Assembly (NCBI RefSeq): GCF_014647055.1
Contig: NZ_BMOL01000017.1
Location: 1-64,000 of the forward strand
Source of the DNA: Deinococcus aerolatus
GTDB lineage: Bacteria > Deinococcota > Deinococci > Deinococcales > Deinococcaceae
Length of the DNA stretch: 64,000 nt
Reading direction: 5' to 3'
The position numbers and the translations under genes were made by a program. Below, in pieces: positions 10,450 through 19,272 of this stretch (position 1 is the first letter of the stretch; each line of letters begins with the position of its first letter). The notes beneath the pieces were generated by a model, which was given only the letters and a program-made list of their open reading frames with translations, ran no database searches and had not been told where the DNA came from.

Positions 10450-11369
10450 TGCTGAGCTTCGCGGTGTCACGGGCGCTGCAGAGTCTCGGCGTCCTGCTGA
10501 TCGCCTCGGTCTTCACGTTCAGCCTGATTTTCATGCTGCCCGCCGATCCGGCGAGGCTGGTGGCCGGGCCCAGCGCCAGCGTCCAGACGGTCAACAGCAT
10601 CCGGCGGGAACTGGGCCTGGACCGCCCCTTCGCCGCGCAGTACGCCCTGTACCTGACCAATCTGCTGCGGGGCGACCTGGGCCGCTCCTACAAGCAGCAG
10701 ACGGCGGTGCGTTCCCTGATCGCCTCACGGATCTGGCCCACCTTTCAGTTGATGCTGGGGGCTGTAGCCCTGGAACTGCTGCTGGGGTTGCCGCTGGGCA
10801 TCTGGGCCGCCCTGAGGCGCGGGCGCTGGCCGGACCGACTGGTGATGGGGTTCGCCTTTCTGGGGGCCGCCGCGCCGCAGTTCTGGCTGGGCCTGAGTCT
10901 GGTCTACCTGCTGGCCTACGGCCTGAATCTGTTTCCGCTGGGCGGCTACGGCGGCCTCTCGCACTTGTTCCTGCCGGCGCTGACGCTGGGTCTGGGCGGG
11001 GCAGGCTGGTACGCCCGGGTGATCCGCTCCAGCCTGCTGGAGGTGCTGTCCCGCGACTACGTGCGCACCGCCCGCGCCAAGGGGCTGTCACCACGCCGCG
11101 TGGTCGTGCGCCACGCGCTGCGCAACGCGGCCCCGCCCATCATCAGCATGATCGGCCTGGACATCGGCGTCTTCATGGGCGGTGTGGTTGTGGTGGAGAG
11201 CGTCTTCGGCTGGCCGGGGCTGGGCCGGCTGGTCTGGGACGCCATCCGCGTGGTGGATATTCCCGTCATCGTCGGCGTGGTGATCTTCAGCGCTGTGGTG
11301 ATCACGCTCGCCAATCTGCTGGCTGACCTGGTGCAACTCGTCCTTGATCCCCGCATCCGCTACGCGTAA
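10449..11369 (+). CDS. ABC transporter permease, DppB/OppB type
   Basis: The 306-residue membrane protein starts MLSFAVSRALQSLGVLLIAS. It has the DppB features: the conserved ELGLDRPFAAQY periplasmic block, an ARAKGLSPRRVV EAA loop, and a C-terminal VVVVESVFGWPGLGRL segment. It should form a heterodimer with the upstream DppC-type protein. The ATG overlaps the previous stop (TGATG, with one base shared), indicating coupled translation. Confidence 0.9.
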   Translation: MLSFAVSRALQSLGVLLIASVFTFSLIFMLPADPARLVAGPSASVQTVNSIRRELGLDRPFAAQYALYLTNLLRGDLGRSYKQQTAVRSLIASRIWPTFQLMLGAVALELLLGLPLGIWAALRRGRWPDRLVMGFAFLGAAAPQFWLGLSLVYLLAYGLNLFPLGGYGGLSHLFLPALTLGLGGAGWYARVIRSSLLEVLSRDYVRTARAKGLSPRRVVVRHALRNAAPPIISMIGLDIGVFMGGVVVVESVFGWPGLGRLVWDAIRVVDIPVIVGVVIFSAVVITLANLLADLVQLVLDPRIRYA

Positions 11370-11392
11370 TTCCCCATCTGGAAAGGAGAGCC

Positions 11393-13000
11393 ATGAATAG
11401 ATTGACCGGACAGACACTGCTTGGCCTGACGCTGCTTCTCGGAACCGCCCACGCCGCGCCGCAACAGGGCGGCAGCATCACCGTGTCGTACAAGGACGAC
11501 GTGACCACCCTGGATCCGGCCATCGGCTACGACTACCAGAACTGGCCGATGGAGAAGATGGTCTTTGACGCCCTGCTCGACTACATCCCGGGCGGCACCA
11601 CCCTGTCGCCGCGCTTGGCCGCCAAGATGCCCGACGTGTCCAGGGACGGCCAGACCTATACCTTTACCCTGCGCAAGGGCGTGAAATTCCATAACGGCCG
11701 GACCATGACAGCGGACGACGTGAAATACAGCCTGGAACGCGTGCTCGATCCGAAGACCAAGAGTCCGGGCCAGAGCTTCTACACCGATATTGCCGGGGCG
11801 CAGGCCTTCGTGGACGGCAAGGCAAAGTCTGTCTCGGGCATTGCGGTGCTGGCCCCCGACAAGGTCAAAATTACGCTGAATGCGCCCAACGCGGCCTTCC
11901 TCAACATCATGGCGATGAATTTCGCCTTTATCGTGCCCAAGGAGGCCGTCGCCAAAGCCGGCGCCGATTTCGGACACCAGCCGGTGGGCACTGGGCCGTT
12001 CAGACTCAAATCCTGGGTCAGCGGCCAGCAGCTCCAGTTCGAGCGCAACCCGAACTACTTCATGGCGGGCCTGCCCTACCTCGATGGGGTCACCGTCAAG
12101 GTGGGTCTGGATCCCAGCGTCGCGTACCTGAGCCTCCAGCGCGGTGAGGTCGACCTGCTTGGCGACGGTATTCCGCCCGCCCAGTTCCTGCAGGTGACCC
12201 GTGACCCCAAGCTCAAAGCCAACGTGTTTTCCAGGACGTCGGTCAACACGACGTTTCTGAGTTTGAACACCGGCGTGGGGCCCCTCAAGGACGTGCGGGT
12301 GCGTCAGGCTATCAATATGGCCATCGACAAGACCAAGATCTTGCGCATCATTAACGGCCGGGGTGTGGTTGCCCGGGGCGTTCTGCCGCCGCTGATGCCG
12401 GGGTACGATAAGGCCGAGGCGGGTTACGCCTATGATCCGGCCAAGGCCAGGGCGCTGCTCGCGGCAGCCGGACTGAAGGGCGGCTTCGAAACCACCCTCT
12501 ATACCACCTCTACCGATCCCAACCCGCGCATCGCCCAGAGCATTCAGCAGGACCTGGCCCAGATCGGCGTGAAGGTGCAGCTCAAGAGCCTGGCCCAGAG
12601 CAGTGTCATTGACGCGGCCAGCACGCCGAAAACTGCGGCGATGGTGTGGTCTGGGGGGCTGGCCTGGACGCAGGACTATCCCGACCCGAGCGACTTTTAC
12701 TGGCCGATCCTGTCGTGCCGCAGCGCGGTGCAGGGCGGCTGGAACTGGCCGTTCGTGTGTGACAAGGCGCTCGACGCCCGCGCCGAGAAGGCCGACCGGA
12801 TGGTGGCCCCTGCCCAGCAGGCCGCGCGGCTCAAGGAGTACGCCAGCCTCTTTGCGGCCCTGAACAAGCAGGCCGTGTGGGTGCCGGTGTTCCATGAGGT
12901 GCGGTACACCATGAAGTCCGACCGGCTGGTGGGCGACGTGGACAACCTGCTGGACCCGACGCATTTCATCAACTACGAACGGCTCTCGGTAAAAAAATAA
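11393..13000 (+). CDS. ABC transporter substrate-binding protein (SBP_bac_5 type)
   Basis: The 535-residue product has a Sec signal peptide (MNRLTGQTLLGLTLLLGTAHAAPQ) without a lipobox Cys. Family-5 landmarks follow: LRKGVKFHNGRTMTADDV, GTGPFRL, ER-NPNYF and a late DPSDFYWPIL segment. It starts 23 bases after the permease stop, behind GGAAAGGAGAGCC. Such proteins bind peptides, nickel complexes or other small ligands. The neighbouring amidase suggests an amide or amide-capped peptide ligand, but this is inference. Confidence 0.85.
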   Translation: MNRLTGQTLLGLTLLLGTAHAAPQQGGSITVSYKDDVTTLDPAIGYDYQNWPMEKMVFDALLDYIPGGTTLSPRLAAKMPDVSRDGQTYTFTLRKGVKFHNGRTMTADDVKYSLERVLDPKTKSPGQSFYTDIAGAQAFVDGKAKSVSGIAVLAPDKVKITLNAPNAAFLNIMAMNFAFIVPKEAVAKAGADFGHQPVGTGPFRLKSWVSGQQLQFERNPNYFMAGLPYLDGVTVKVGLDPSVAYLSLQRGEVDLLGDGIPPAQFLQVTRDPKLKANVFSRTSVNTTFLSLNTGVGPLKDVRVRQAINMAIDKTKILRIINGRGVVARGVLPPLMPGYDKAEAGYAYDPAKARALLAAAGLKGGFETTLYTTSTDPNPRIAQSIQQDLAQIGVKVQLKSLAQSSVIDAASTPKTAAMVWSGGLAWTQDYPDPSDFYWPILSCRSAVQGGWNWPFVCDKALDARAEKADRMVAPAQQAARLKEYASLFAALNKQAVWVPVFHEVRYTMKSDRLVGDVDNLLDPTHFINYERLSVKK

Positions 13001-13013
13001 TGGGAGGACAGCC

Positions 13014-13943
13014 ATGACCGCCAGACCCAAATGCACCATCCACGACCACCATTACGGGTGGGACAACAGCCTGCCGCCCGCGCTGGAAGTCGAGAGCGGC
13101 GAGACCATCGAATTTGAGGTGATCGATTCCGGCGGCGGCCAGTTCACGCCGGCCTCCACCCACGCCGACGTGGCGACCCTGGATTTCTCGAAGATCAACG
13201 CGGTGACCGGGCCGGTGTACGTGCACGGCGCGGAGCCGGGCGACGCGCTGACCGTCGACATTCTGGAGTTCAGGCCCTCGGGCTTCGGCTGGACCGCCAT
13301 TATTCCCGGCTTCGGCCTGCTGGCCGATGAATTCTCCGATCCGTACCTCAAGCTGTGGCAGTACAGCGACATCACGGCGGAATTCCTGCCGGGCATTCAG
13401 CTGCCGGTGCGGCCCTTTCCCGGCACCATCGGCAATGCGCCGGCCGAAGCGGGCCACCACTCGGTGGTGCCGCCAAGGGCCGTGGGCGGCAACATGGACA
13501 TCCGTGACCTGACGGCGGGCTCGACGCTGCATCTGCCGGTGGCTGTGCCCGGTGCCCTGTTCTCGGTAGGCGACACCCACGCGGCCCAGGGGGACGGGGA
13601 GGTGTGCGGCACCGCCATCGAATCGGCCATGCACGTGACGCTGCGCTTTACCCTGAACAAGGGCGCGCACCTGAAGACTCCCCGCTTCTCGACGCCTGGT
13701 CCCGTCACGGGTCACATCGATCAGGCGGGGTATCACGTCACCACGGGCATCGGGCCGGACCTCTACGCCGCCGCGCAGGACGCCACACGCGCCATGATCG
13801 ATTTCATGTCCGGGGAGTACGGCCTGTCGCCGCAGGAGGCCTACCTGCTGTGTAGCGTGGCGGCGGACCTGCGCATCAGCGAGATCGTAGACGTGCCCAA
13901 CTGGCTGGTCGGCCTGTACCTGCCCAGGAGCATTTTCAGGTAG
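13014..13943 (+). CDS. Acetamidase/formamidase family hydrolase
   Basis: The 309-residue product matches the FmdA/AmdA family in order: an N-terminal HHYGWDNSLPPALEVESG block, VYVHGAEPGDAL, PGTIGNAPAEAGHHSVVPPR near residue 140, GGNMDIRDLTAGSTLHLPV, and FSVGDTHAAQGDGEVCG near residue 185, which holds the metal and active-site residues of the family. The reaction is hydrolysis of a short amide to a carboxylate and ammonia. It starts 13 bases after the binding-protein stop, behind GGGAGGACAGCC, so it is the last gene of the import operon. The set reads as uptake plus deamidation of one substrate, for nitrogen or carbon use. Confidence 0.9.
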   Translation: MTARPKCTIHDHHYGWDNSLPPALEVESGETIEFEVIDSGGGQFTPASTHADVATLDFSKINAVTGPVYVHGAEPGDALTVDILEFRPSGFGWTAIIPGFGLLADEFSDPYLKLWQYSDITAEFLPGIQLPVRPFPGTIGNAPAEAGHHSVVPPRAVGGNMDIRDLTAGSTLHLPVAVPGALFSVGDTHAAQGDGEVCGTAIESAMHVTLRFTLNKGAHLKTPRFSTPGPVTGHIDQAGYHVTTGIGPDLYAAAQDATRAMIDFMSGEYGLSPQEAYLLCSVAADLRISEIVDVPNWLVGLYLPRSIFR

Positions 13944-13960
13944 CTGCGGGCGAGTGGGGT

Positions 13961-15042
13961 TCATACGGACTCCGATAAATTCGTACAGAGGGGCCACCAA
14001 TGGAACAGGGTGTGCTGCGTGATGAGATCGGGTTGAGTTTCCAGCCAGGCGCAGCGTTCTCCAAGCGCGTCTTGAAGTTCAGCGAGTGATTCGAAGCAGC
14101 GGTTGGCCAGCGGCTCATCCGTCAGGTTCCAGGCGCGTTCCACCGGCTGCAATTCTGGCGAATAGGGGGGCAGCGTCATCGTCTCCAAGCCACGGGGATG
14201 TCCCTCCACCGGAGGGACATGGAATCCCGCGCCATTTTCAACGAGCAAAATATGATGGTCTGGCCCCGCTCCGAGACTGGCCGCGAACGCGGCCACGACG
14301 AGTTGATAGGCGCGTTTGGTGACCTCGGGGACCAGCCAGAACTGGCTGGCTCCGCTTTCAGGACATACGAAGGCATACAGGTACAGCCAGTCGTAACGTG
14401 GCTGGACAGGGCGGGTTGCCGGGTGACCCGTGGGCGTCCAGACGGGCCGCGTGATGGGTTGGAGGCCAAGGCGATGTTCATCCATGGCCCACAACGAGAC
14501 GTGAGGGTGGAGCCGCTCCGCTGCGCGAAGCCGATCCACTAAAATTTTGATTTGAACTCGTCCTGAGCAGTTATGTCGCCCCCGACATGTCGGGGGCGTG
14601 GCCGCTGGGGTGAAAACCCGGCCAGGCGCATGAACTCATAGGTGCGGCTCAGGTACACCGTTTTGCCAAAGTGCGCCTGAACCCAGTCCTGAACCATTTT
14701 GCCGCTCCAGAAGATGCCCTGGTCAAAATCCTCGCGCAGACGGGCGGCGAACTGTTGCTGCTCCGCCTGGGTCAAGACCGTGGGTGCGCCCCGGTTGTCG
14801 GCCCGTCCATCTCCCAGACCGTCCAGTCCCAGGGTGTGATACCGACGCAAGACCTTGCGCGCACCCGAGATCGAATATTGAGTCAACGCCAACAGCTCGT
14901 GTTCACTTTTGCCTTCGGCAAGAAGCGCGAAAAACTGTGCTCTGCGCCGTTAGGCGGCGCAGGTGCTGGCCCGGAAGATGCTCCAAAACGCCGCAGCAGA
15001 ATGCTGCAGTTTGACGGAAGAGGAGAAGTATTTGATGCTTAG
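13961..15042 (-). pseudogene. IS630 transposase, frame-disrupted
   Basis: The N-terminal helix-turn-helix half (14539-14892, with LTQYSISGARKVLRRYH and LARLREDFDQ-like sequence) and the C-terminal DDE half (13961-14539, with LWAMDEHRLGL, HHILLVENGAGFH and LPPYSPELQPVERAWN) lie in different frames. They meet at an AAAATTTTAG tract near 14540, where a -1 slip would fuse them; this may be programmed, as in other IS630 elements. A second disruption lies near 14950, because LAEGKSEHELLALTQYS continues the homology upstream only in another frame. The second catalytic Asp appears as Glu (LLVENGAGFH, usually D-N), which argues for loss of activity. Confidence 0.75.
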
Positions 15043-15073
15043 ATTCTGCACTTTTTAATCGGAGTCCGTATGA
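13961..15073 (-). mobile_element. Decayed IS630-family element
   Basis: Perfect 16-bp terminal inverted repeats (TCATACGGACTCCGAT at 13961-13976, its complement at 15058-15073) bound an 1113-bp element. A TA dinucleotide sits inside each end, so the true transposon boundary could be the TA, as is usual for IS630. It lies 17 bp after the amidase stop. The transposase frame is broken, so the copy is probably immobile on its own. Confidence 0.8.
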
Positions 15074-15156
15074 CGTAATCCCTGGGGGAACTCTTGGAAC
15101 CAGCGCCACGTTCCGCTGTGGTCTGGAGCGACGGACCGCAGGATAGGGCTTCTGTC

Positions 15157-17334
15157 TTACGCGGCGGGCTTCGGCAGGGTCAGGCCGAAGGTGGCCCCCG
15201 CGCCCACGCTGCCCTCCGCAAATACCCGGCCTCCGTGCTTGAGCACGATGCGCCGCACCGTCGCCAGGCCCACCCCAATCCCCGGAAAGGCGTCTTGCGT
15301 GTGCAGCCGCTGGAAGATCCCGAACAGTTTCCCGCCGTACCTGGGATCAAAGCCCACTCCATTGTCCTGCACGGTGATCGTCCACTCGGTCCCCGTCTCA
15401 CTGACCTGCACCACGACGTCCGAAACGTCCCGTGTGGTGGAGTACTTCACCGCGTTGCTGATCAGGTTCGTCAGCACCTGCTGCAGCAGCCGCGCGTCCC
15501 CCCAGACGCTGACGGCGGCCCGCAACTTCACGTCGATCACCTGTTCCGGAAACTCAAGCTGAGCGTCATGCTGCGCCTGCAAGATCAGTGGTTCCAGGGA
15601 GACCATCTGGGCCTGCAGGTCATGCCGGCCGGCCCGGGACAGCAGCAGCATCCCGTCAATCAGCCCATTCATGCGGGTGGCCCCCTGCTGAATGATGTCC
15701 AGGTTGCGGCTGACCTTGTCGGGTTGGTTGTTGACGAGCGCGGTGCGGGCCAGACCGGCAAAGCTCATCACGTGCCGGACTGGCGTGCGCAGGTCATGCG
15801 AGGCCGAGTACGTGAACGCATCCAGTTCTTCGTTGGCCAGCAGGAGTTCCCGGGTGCGGGCCGTCAGAGCGTCCCGCTGCAGGGTCAGCTCCCGGGTCTG
15901 CGCCGTGCGTTCCAGCGCCAGGGTCAGGCTGCGGCCCACCGCGCTGAAGACCGCTTCCTCACGGGGCGTCCAGTCCCCCGCACGCGGCGTGCCCATGGAC
16001 AGCAGACCGTGCGGCGACTCGCCCACGAAGCACGGGTAGAACGCCCCGGCCCCGAATGCCTCGGTCCTGGCCACGCCCTGGCTGTCGGCACACCAGCCCG
16101 GCACGAACACCGACGCCCTGGTCTGGACCGCCTCGGCGTAACTGGGGGCGTTCACAGAAATGCCTGCCGTCAGGACAGCCACGACCTCCGGGGTAAGATT
16201 CTCGGACCACACCCGCGCTTTCCACAGGTCCCCGTCCAGCTCGTAGTACGCGACGCTGACCACCCGCAGGGTGGTTTCCAGCACCTCCACGGCCTGACGG
16301 GCCAGCGCGAGAATGTCCGTCGTCGCGCTGGACGACTCACTGAACGCAACGAAGGCGTCCAGTCCAGCAGTACGCTCTTGAAGCTGCTGGGTCTGCACCT
16401 CCCGGTCCAGCGCCAGCCCCAGGCCACGCCCGACCGACTCGATGACCTCCTGCTCCTGCGCCGTCCACTCGGGGCGCGGGGTCCCGGCCGCGAACAGGGC
16501 GTAGGGCTGCTCCCCCTGGTGGTAGGCCGTGACACTCAGCGCACTGGCGTAGCCCACCGACTGCCGTCGCCCATCCTCACTGCCCACAAACGATGTGCCG
16601 CGCCGTGCCAGGGCGCTGGCCACCAGCGGCGCGCTCAGCGCGATTCCGGCACGTCGGGCAGCCATGACCTCTGGGGGCGTGTTGCTGGAGAACATCACCG
16701 GATAGGCCATTTTGCCCTTGACCAGAAAAAAGCCGCTGATGGCGCCGCCGACCGCGTCGCGGAGGGTATCGCTGGCCGCGGTGGCGATGTCGTGCAGCTC
16801 GGTGCTGCTGGCCACCTGGGTGGTGAAGCGGACCAAGGCAGCGAGGGCCCGCTCACGCTGTTCCACGCGGACCTCGAGAACCTGGGCGTGGTTCCTGAGC
16901 TGATGCTGAGCCGCCTCGAGCTGCTGCTCCGTCTGCTTGCGCGCGGTGATGTCCCGGCTGCTGGCCAGCAGCCGGGTGACGGTGCCGTCTGCGGCGCGCA
17001 GCGGCGACACCCGCACCTCCCACCACTTTGGAGTGCCGGCAAACGTTCTGGCGGGGCCTTCAAAGGTGGTGGTGTGTCCGGCGCGCGCGGCGTCCAGCGC
17101 CTGCTGGACCTGGGCGCGAGCCTCGCCTTCCCAGAATGTGGGCCACAGGAGGCCCTGGCAGACGCTGAAGTCCGTGATCTCCATGGTCTGCCTGCCGCCG
17201 ATATTCATGGACAGCACGCGGGCGTCCAGATCCAGCACCTTGATGCAGTCGGCGCTGCTGTCGATGATGGCCTGCAGATCAACGGCATCCAGGGAGGGGT
17301 CCGGGGTGGGAGGGGAAGTCATGACGTGCTGCAC
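15157..17334 (-). CDS. Sensor histidine kinase (PAS-GAF-GAF-HisKA-HATPase)
   Basis: The 725-residue protein has no transmembrane helix. It opens with a PAS domain (DLQAIIDSSADCIKVLDLDA, about residues 18-135 including a PAC segment ending SSRDITARKQTE), then two GAF-type domains (about 160-300 and 320-475). The HisKA box is YSASHDLRTPVRHVMSFAGL (near residue 505), and the ATPase has NLISNAVKYST, DNGVGFDPRYGGKLFGIFQR and a GIGVGLATVRRI G2 box. The layout resembles phytochrome-like soluble kinases, but I see no bilin-binding Cys. A GTG at 17334 or the ATG at 17322 may start it. No response regulator is adjacent, so it may be an orphan kinase. Confidence 0.85.
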   Translation of the reverse strand: MQHVMTSPPTPDPSLDAVDLQAIIDSSADCIKVLDLDARVLSMNIGGRQTMEITDFSVCQGLLWPTFWEGEARAQVQQALDAARAGHTTTFEGPARTFAGTPKWWEVRVSPLRAADGTVTRLLASSRDITARKQTEQQLEAAQHQLRNHAQVLEVRVEQRERALAALVRFTTQVASSTELHDIATAASDTLRDAVGGAISGFFLVKGKMAYPVMFSSNTPPEVMAARRAGIALSAPLVASALARRGTSFVGSEDGRRQSVGYASALSVTAYHQGEQPYALFAAGTPRPEWTAQEQEVIESVGRGLGLALDREVQTQQLQERTAGLDAFVAFSESSSATTDILALARQAVEVLETTLRVVSVAYYELDGDLWKARVWSENLTPEVVAVLTAGISVNAPSYAEAVQTRASVFVPGWCADSQGVARTEAFGAGAFYPCFVGESPHGLLSMGTPRAGDWTPREEAVFSAVGRSLTLALERTAQTRELTLQRDALTARTRELLLANEELDAFTYSASHDLRTPVRHVMSFAGLARTALVNNQPDKVSRNLDIIQQGATRMNGLIDGMLLLSRAGRHDLQAQMVSLEPLILQAQHDAQLEFPEQVIDVKLRAAVSVWGDARLLQQVLTNLISNAVKYSTTRDVSDVVVQVSETGTEWTITVQDNGVGFDPRYGGKLFGIFQRLHTQDAFPGIGVGLATVRRIVLKHGGRVFAEGSVGAGATFGLTLPKPAA

Positions 17335-17368
17335 AGTCTGACAGCCTTTTGCCGAATTCGCTCACCCC

Positions 17369-18646
17369 TCAGCATTCATTTGCCAGCACCCGGCGTAGAA
17401 ACCGGTTCAGCGTCGCCTCGTACCATTCCGGGTTCATGTTCCAACTCCGAATGTGTTCAGCCCCCTCCACCCGGTGATACTCCACGATGTCCGGTCTGGC
17501 GTGCGCAAAACGTTCCACCTGCGCCACCGGCACCGTCCGGTCCGCGCTGCCGTGAAACAGCAGCGTCGGTGTCTGAAACTGATGCATCACGCTCAGGTGA
17601 TCGACGGCGTCAAAGTCCTGCCCGCTCTTCATGACCGTCAGGGACTCCACCAGACGCGCAAACGGCCGCACGTAATACCGCCGGGCAAAGTGACGGATCA
17701 GCGATCTCCACTCCAGCGGCGGGGAATCCAGCACCACGCCTGCGATCCGGGAGGCCAGCGCGCTGTAGCGCAGGAACGCCAGCGTGATGCCGCCCCCCAT
17801 GCTGAAGCCCATCAGCACGATCTGCCGGGCCCCATGGGCCTGGGCAAACTGCACGGCGGCCTCCAAGTCCTCCCATTCCTCGGCACTGAGCCGGTAGACC
17901 CCCTGCGGGGTGCGGGGCGCGCCGTGGGCGTTGCGGTATGTGATGGTCAGGCTGGTCAGGCCCAGTCCGGCGAAGGTGGGCAGCACGCGCAGGGCGTCCT
18001 GCCGTAGGCCCCGGTACCCGTGGGTCACGATCACCCAGTCGGTATCCGCCGCGCCACTTGGGCCGCCAGGCACCAGCCACGCGGGCATGGAACCGTGGGG
18101 AGCAGGGACCAGGACCTCCTGGTAGGCCAGGCCACGCGACGCCGGGGTGCCCAGCCCAACGGTGGTGGGGCGCACCGCCTGGCCCACCGTCAGGGCAGCC
18201 TCCTGCCACCGGACGGCGCGGGTCACAGTGCGGCGGGTCTGCATTAGAACTGGCCCGAGCTGGGCAAAGCGCGGCACGCCGTCCGGGTCCTCCCATTCCA
18301 ATCCCAGCACGCCAGCATGGGTGGTGGCCGGGTTGCGGGTCAGGGTCACTTGTGAAAAGGATGAGCTCCGGGCAGCGGGTGTGGGCCGTCCAGACCCAGA
18401 GGCCAGCTGCGGCAGGCCCTGGACGCCCAGGATGCGGGTGGTGGGAATGCGCCGGCGGACCGGAGAGGCCCACACCAGCGCGTCGGCAAAGTACCAGCCC
18501 ACGGTCACGGTGGCCGTGCCAATCAGGCCGAGGCTCAGCAGGACCAGAACCAGGGGACGTGGTCTTGACAGGCGTCTGGATGGCTTCACGCTGAAAATCG
18601 TGCCACTGCCGGGGTGCCGCAGACCATGACCTTTCCCCCGTTGCAC
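17369..18646 (-). CDS. Membrane-anchored alpha/beta hydrolase
   Basis: The product has a single N-terminal hydrophobic segment (PLVLVLLSLGLIGTATVTVGW), followed by an external alpha/beta-hydrolase domain. The nucleophile elbow is LMGFSMGGGITLA (G-x-S-x-G), the catalytic Asp is in FHGSADRTVPVAQ, and the His is in VEGAEHIRSWN. These fit the S9/BAAT-like dienelactone hydrolase fold, with esterase or peptidase activity. The start is uncertain: GTG at 18646 or GTG at 18589, neither with a good ribosome binding site. The gene lies 34 bases upstream of the sensor kinase on the same strand. Confidence 0.75.
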   Translation of the reverse strand: MQRGKGHGLRHPGSGTIFSVKPSRRLSRPRPLVLVLLSLGLIGTATVTVGWYFADALVWASPVRRRIPTTRILGVQGLPQLASGSGRPTPAARSSSFSQVTLTRNPATTHAGVLGLEWEDPDGVPRFAQLGPVLMQTRRTVTRAVRWQEAALTVGQAVRPTTVGLGTPASRGLAYQEVLVPAPHGSMPAWLVPGGPSGAADTDWVIVTHGYRGLRQDALRVLPTFAGLGLTSLTITYRNAHGAPRTPQGVYRLSAEEWEDLEAAVQFAQAHGARQIVLMGFSMGGGITLAFLRYSALASRIAGVVLDSPPLEWRSLIRHFARRYYVRPFARLVESLTVMKSGQDFDAVDHLSVMHQFQTPTLLFHGSADRTVPVAQVERFAHARPDIVEYHRVEGAEHIRSWNMNPEWYEATLNRFLRRVLANEC

Positions 18647-18979
18647 AGCACCAGCCTGACGGCAACCTCAGCTGTGCTTCAGCCGAACCCAGCCCGCCTG
18701 ATGCCCTGCTACCCCCAGGCTCCTGTGTCCCCGGTCCTCTCCCCCACCCCAAACAGCACCCTGTCCAGGGCAGCAGTACGGCCGCGTCTAGATCCTTGAC
18801 CAAGTGGCCCCAGGCCGAGCGTCTGCGCTGCCAGAACCAGGTGCGTGTGGCTGCTCAGCACCACCACGGGCACCCCGGCCACCAGTGCGCGGCCCAGCAA
18901 CTCCCGGACCCACCAGGCGTTGCAGCTCCACCCATGGTTTAGCGTTCGTGTCCGCATCATGACTTCTGGCGGCAGCTCC

Positions 18980-19140
18980 TCAGCGTATCGCCAGAAGCGT
19001 GGCGTCCCTGGTGCCCGGCCCACCGCCTTCTCCCCCGCCCTGCCGCGCAGCCAGCACCGCTGCGTCCACCGCGTCATGTATCTCGTCCTCTCCGAGCACC
19101 CCCAGCACCACGAACTCGTCCCCGCCCACCCGGCCTCTAC
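18980..19140 (-). pseudogene. GGDEF-domain remnant
   Basis: In one minus-strand frame the sequence reads RVGGDEFVVLGVLGEDEIHD, which is the active-site hairpin of a diguanylate cyclase followed by helix sequence, and then hits a stop at 18980. Nothing upstream in the same frame resembles a GGDEF domain, and the frame above ends at the 100-bp repeat (19151-19250). This is a fragment left by recombination. The rest of 18647-19150 contains no gene I can support. Confidence 0.5.
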
Positions 19141-19150
19141 CACAGCAGTG

Positions 19151-19250
19151 CCTCGCGTAGCACGCTCGAGTCTCAAGCCTTTACCGCCGTACCTGAATGG
19201 CAACTCCTGCGGCGCTGCCCCAGTCCCGCTGAGCTTCAGGGGCCAGAACC
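19151..19250 (-). repeat. Dispersed ~100-bp repeat, copy A
   Basis: The minus strand of this stretch matches 20917-21016 (plus strand) over its whole length at roughly three-quarters identity. Shared blocks include TTCTGGCCCCT, AAGCTCAGCGGG and GAGACTCGAGC. It starts 22 bp after the stop of the metalloprotease gene (19273), in the same orientation as that gene. It resembles the small non-coding intergenic repeats known in Deinococcus genomes. Confidence 0.7.
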
Positions 19251-19272
19251 CTCACCACACGGGCGGTCCCCA

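Noticed and set aside
11360..13039. 559-residue minus-strand ORF
   Set aside because: Antisense to the substrate-binding protein with its signal peptide and family motifs; the shadow is His/Gly/Arg-rich as expected of GC-rich antisense frames.
18709..19203. 164-residue ORF as an intact gene
   Set aside because: It is rich in Trp/Cys/Arg, a pattern of wrong-frame translation, and the GGDEF signature lies in a different frame; a remnant is more likely.
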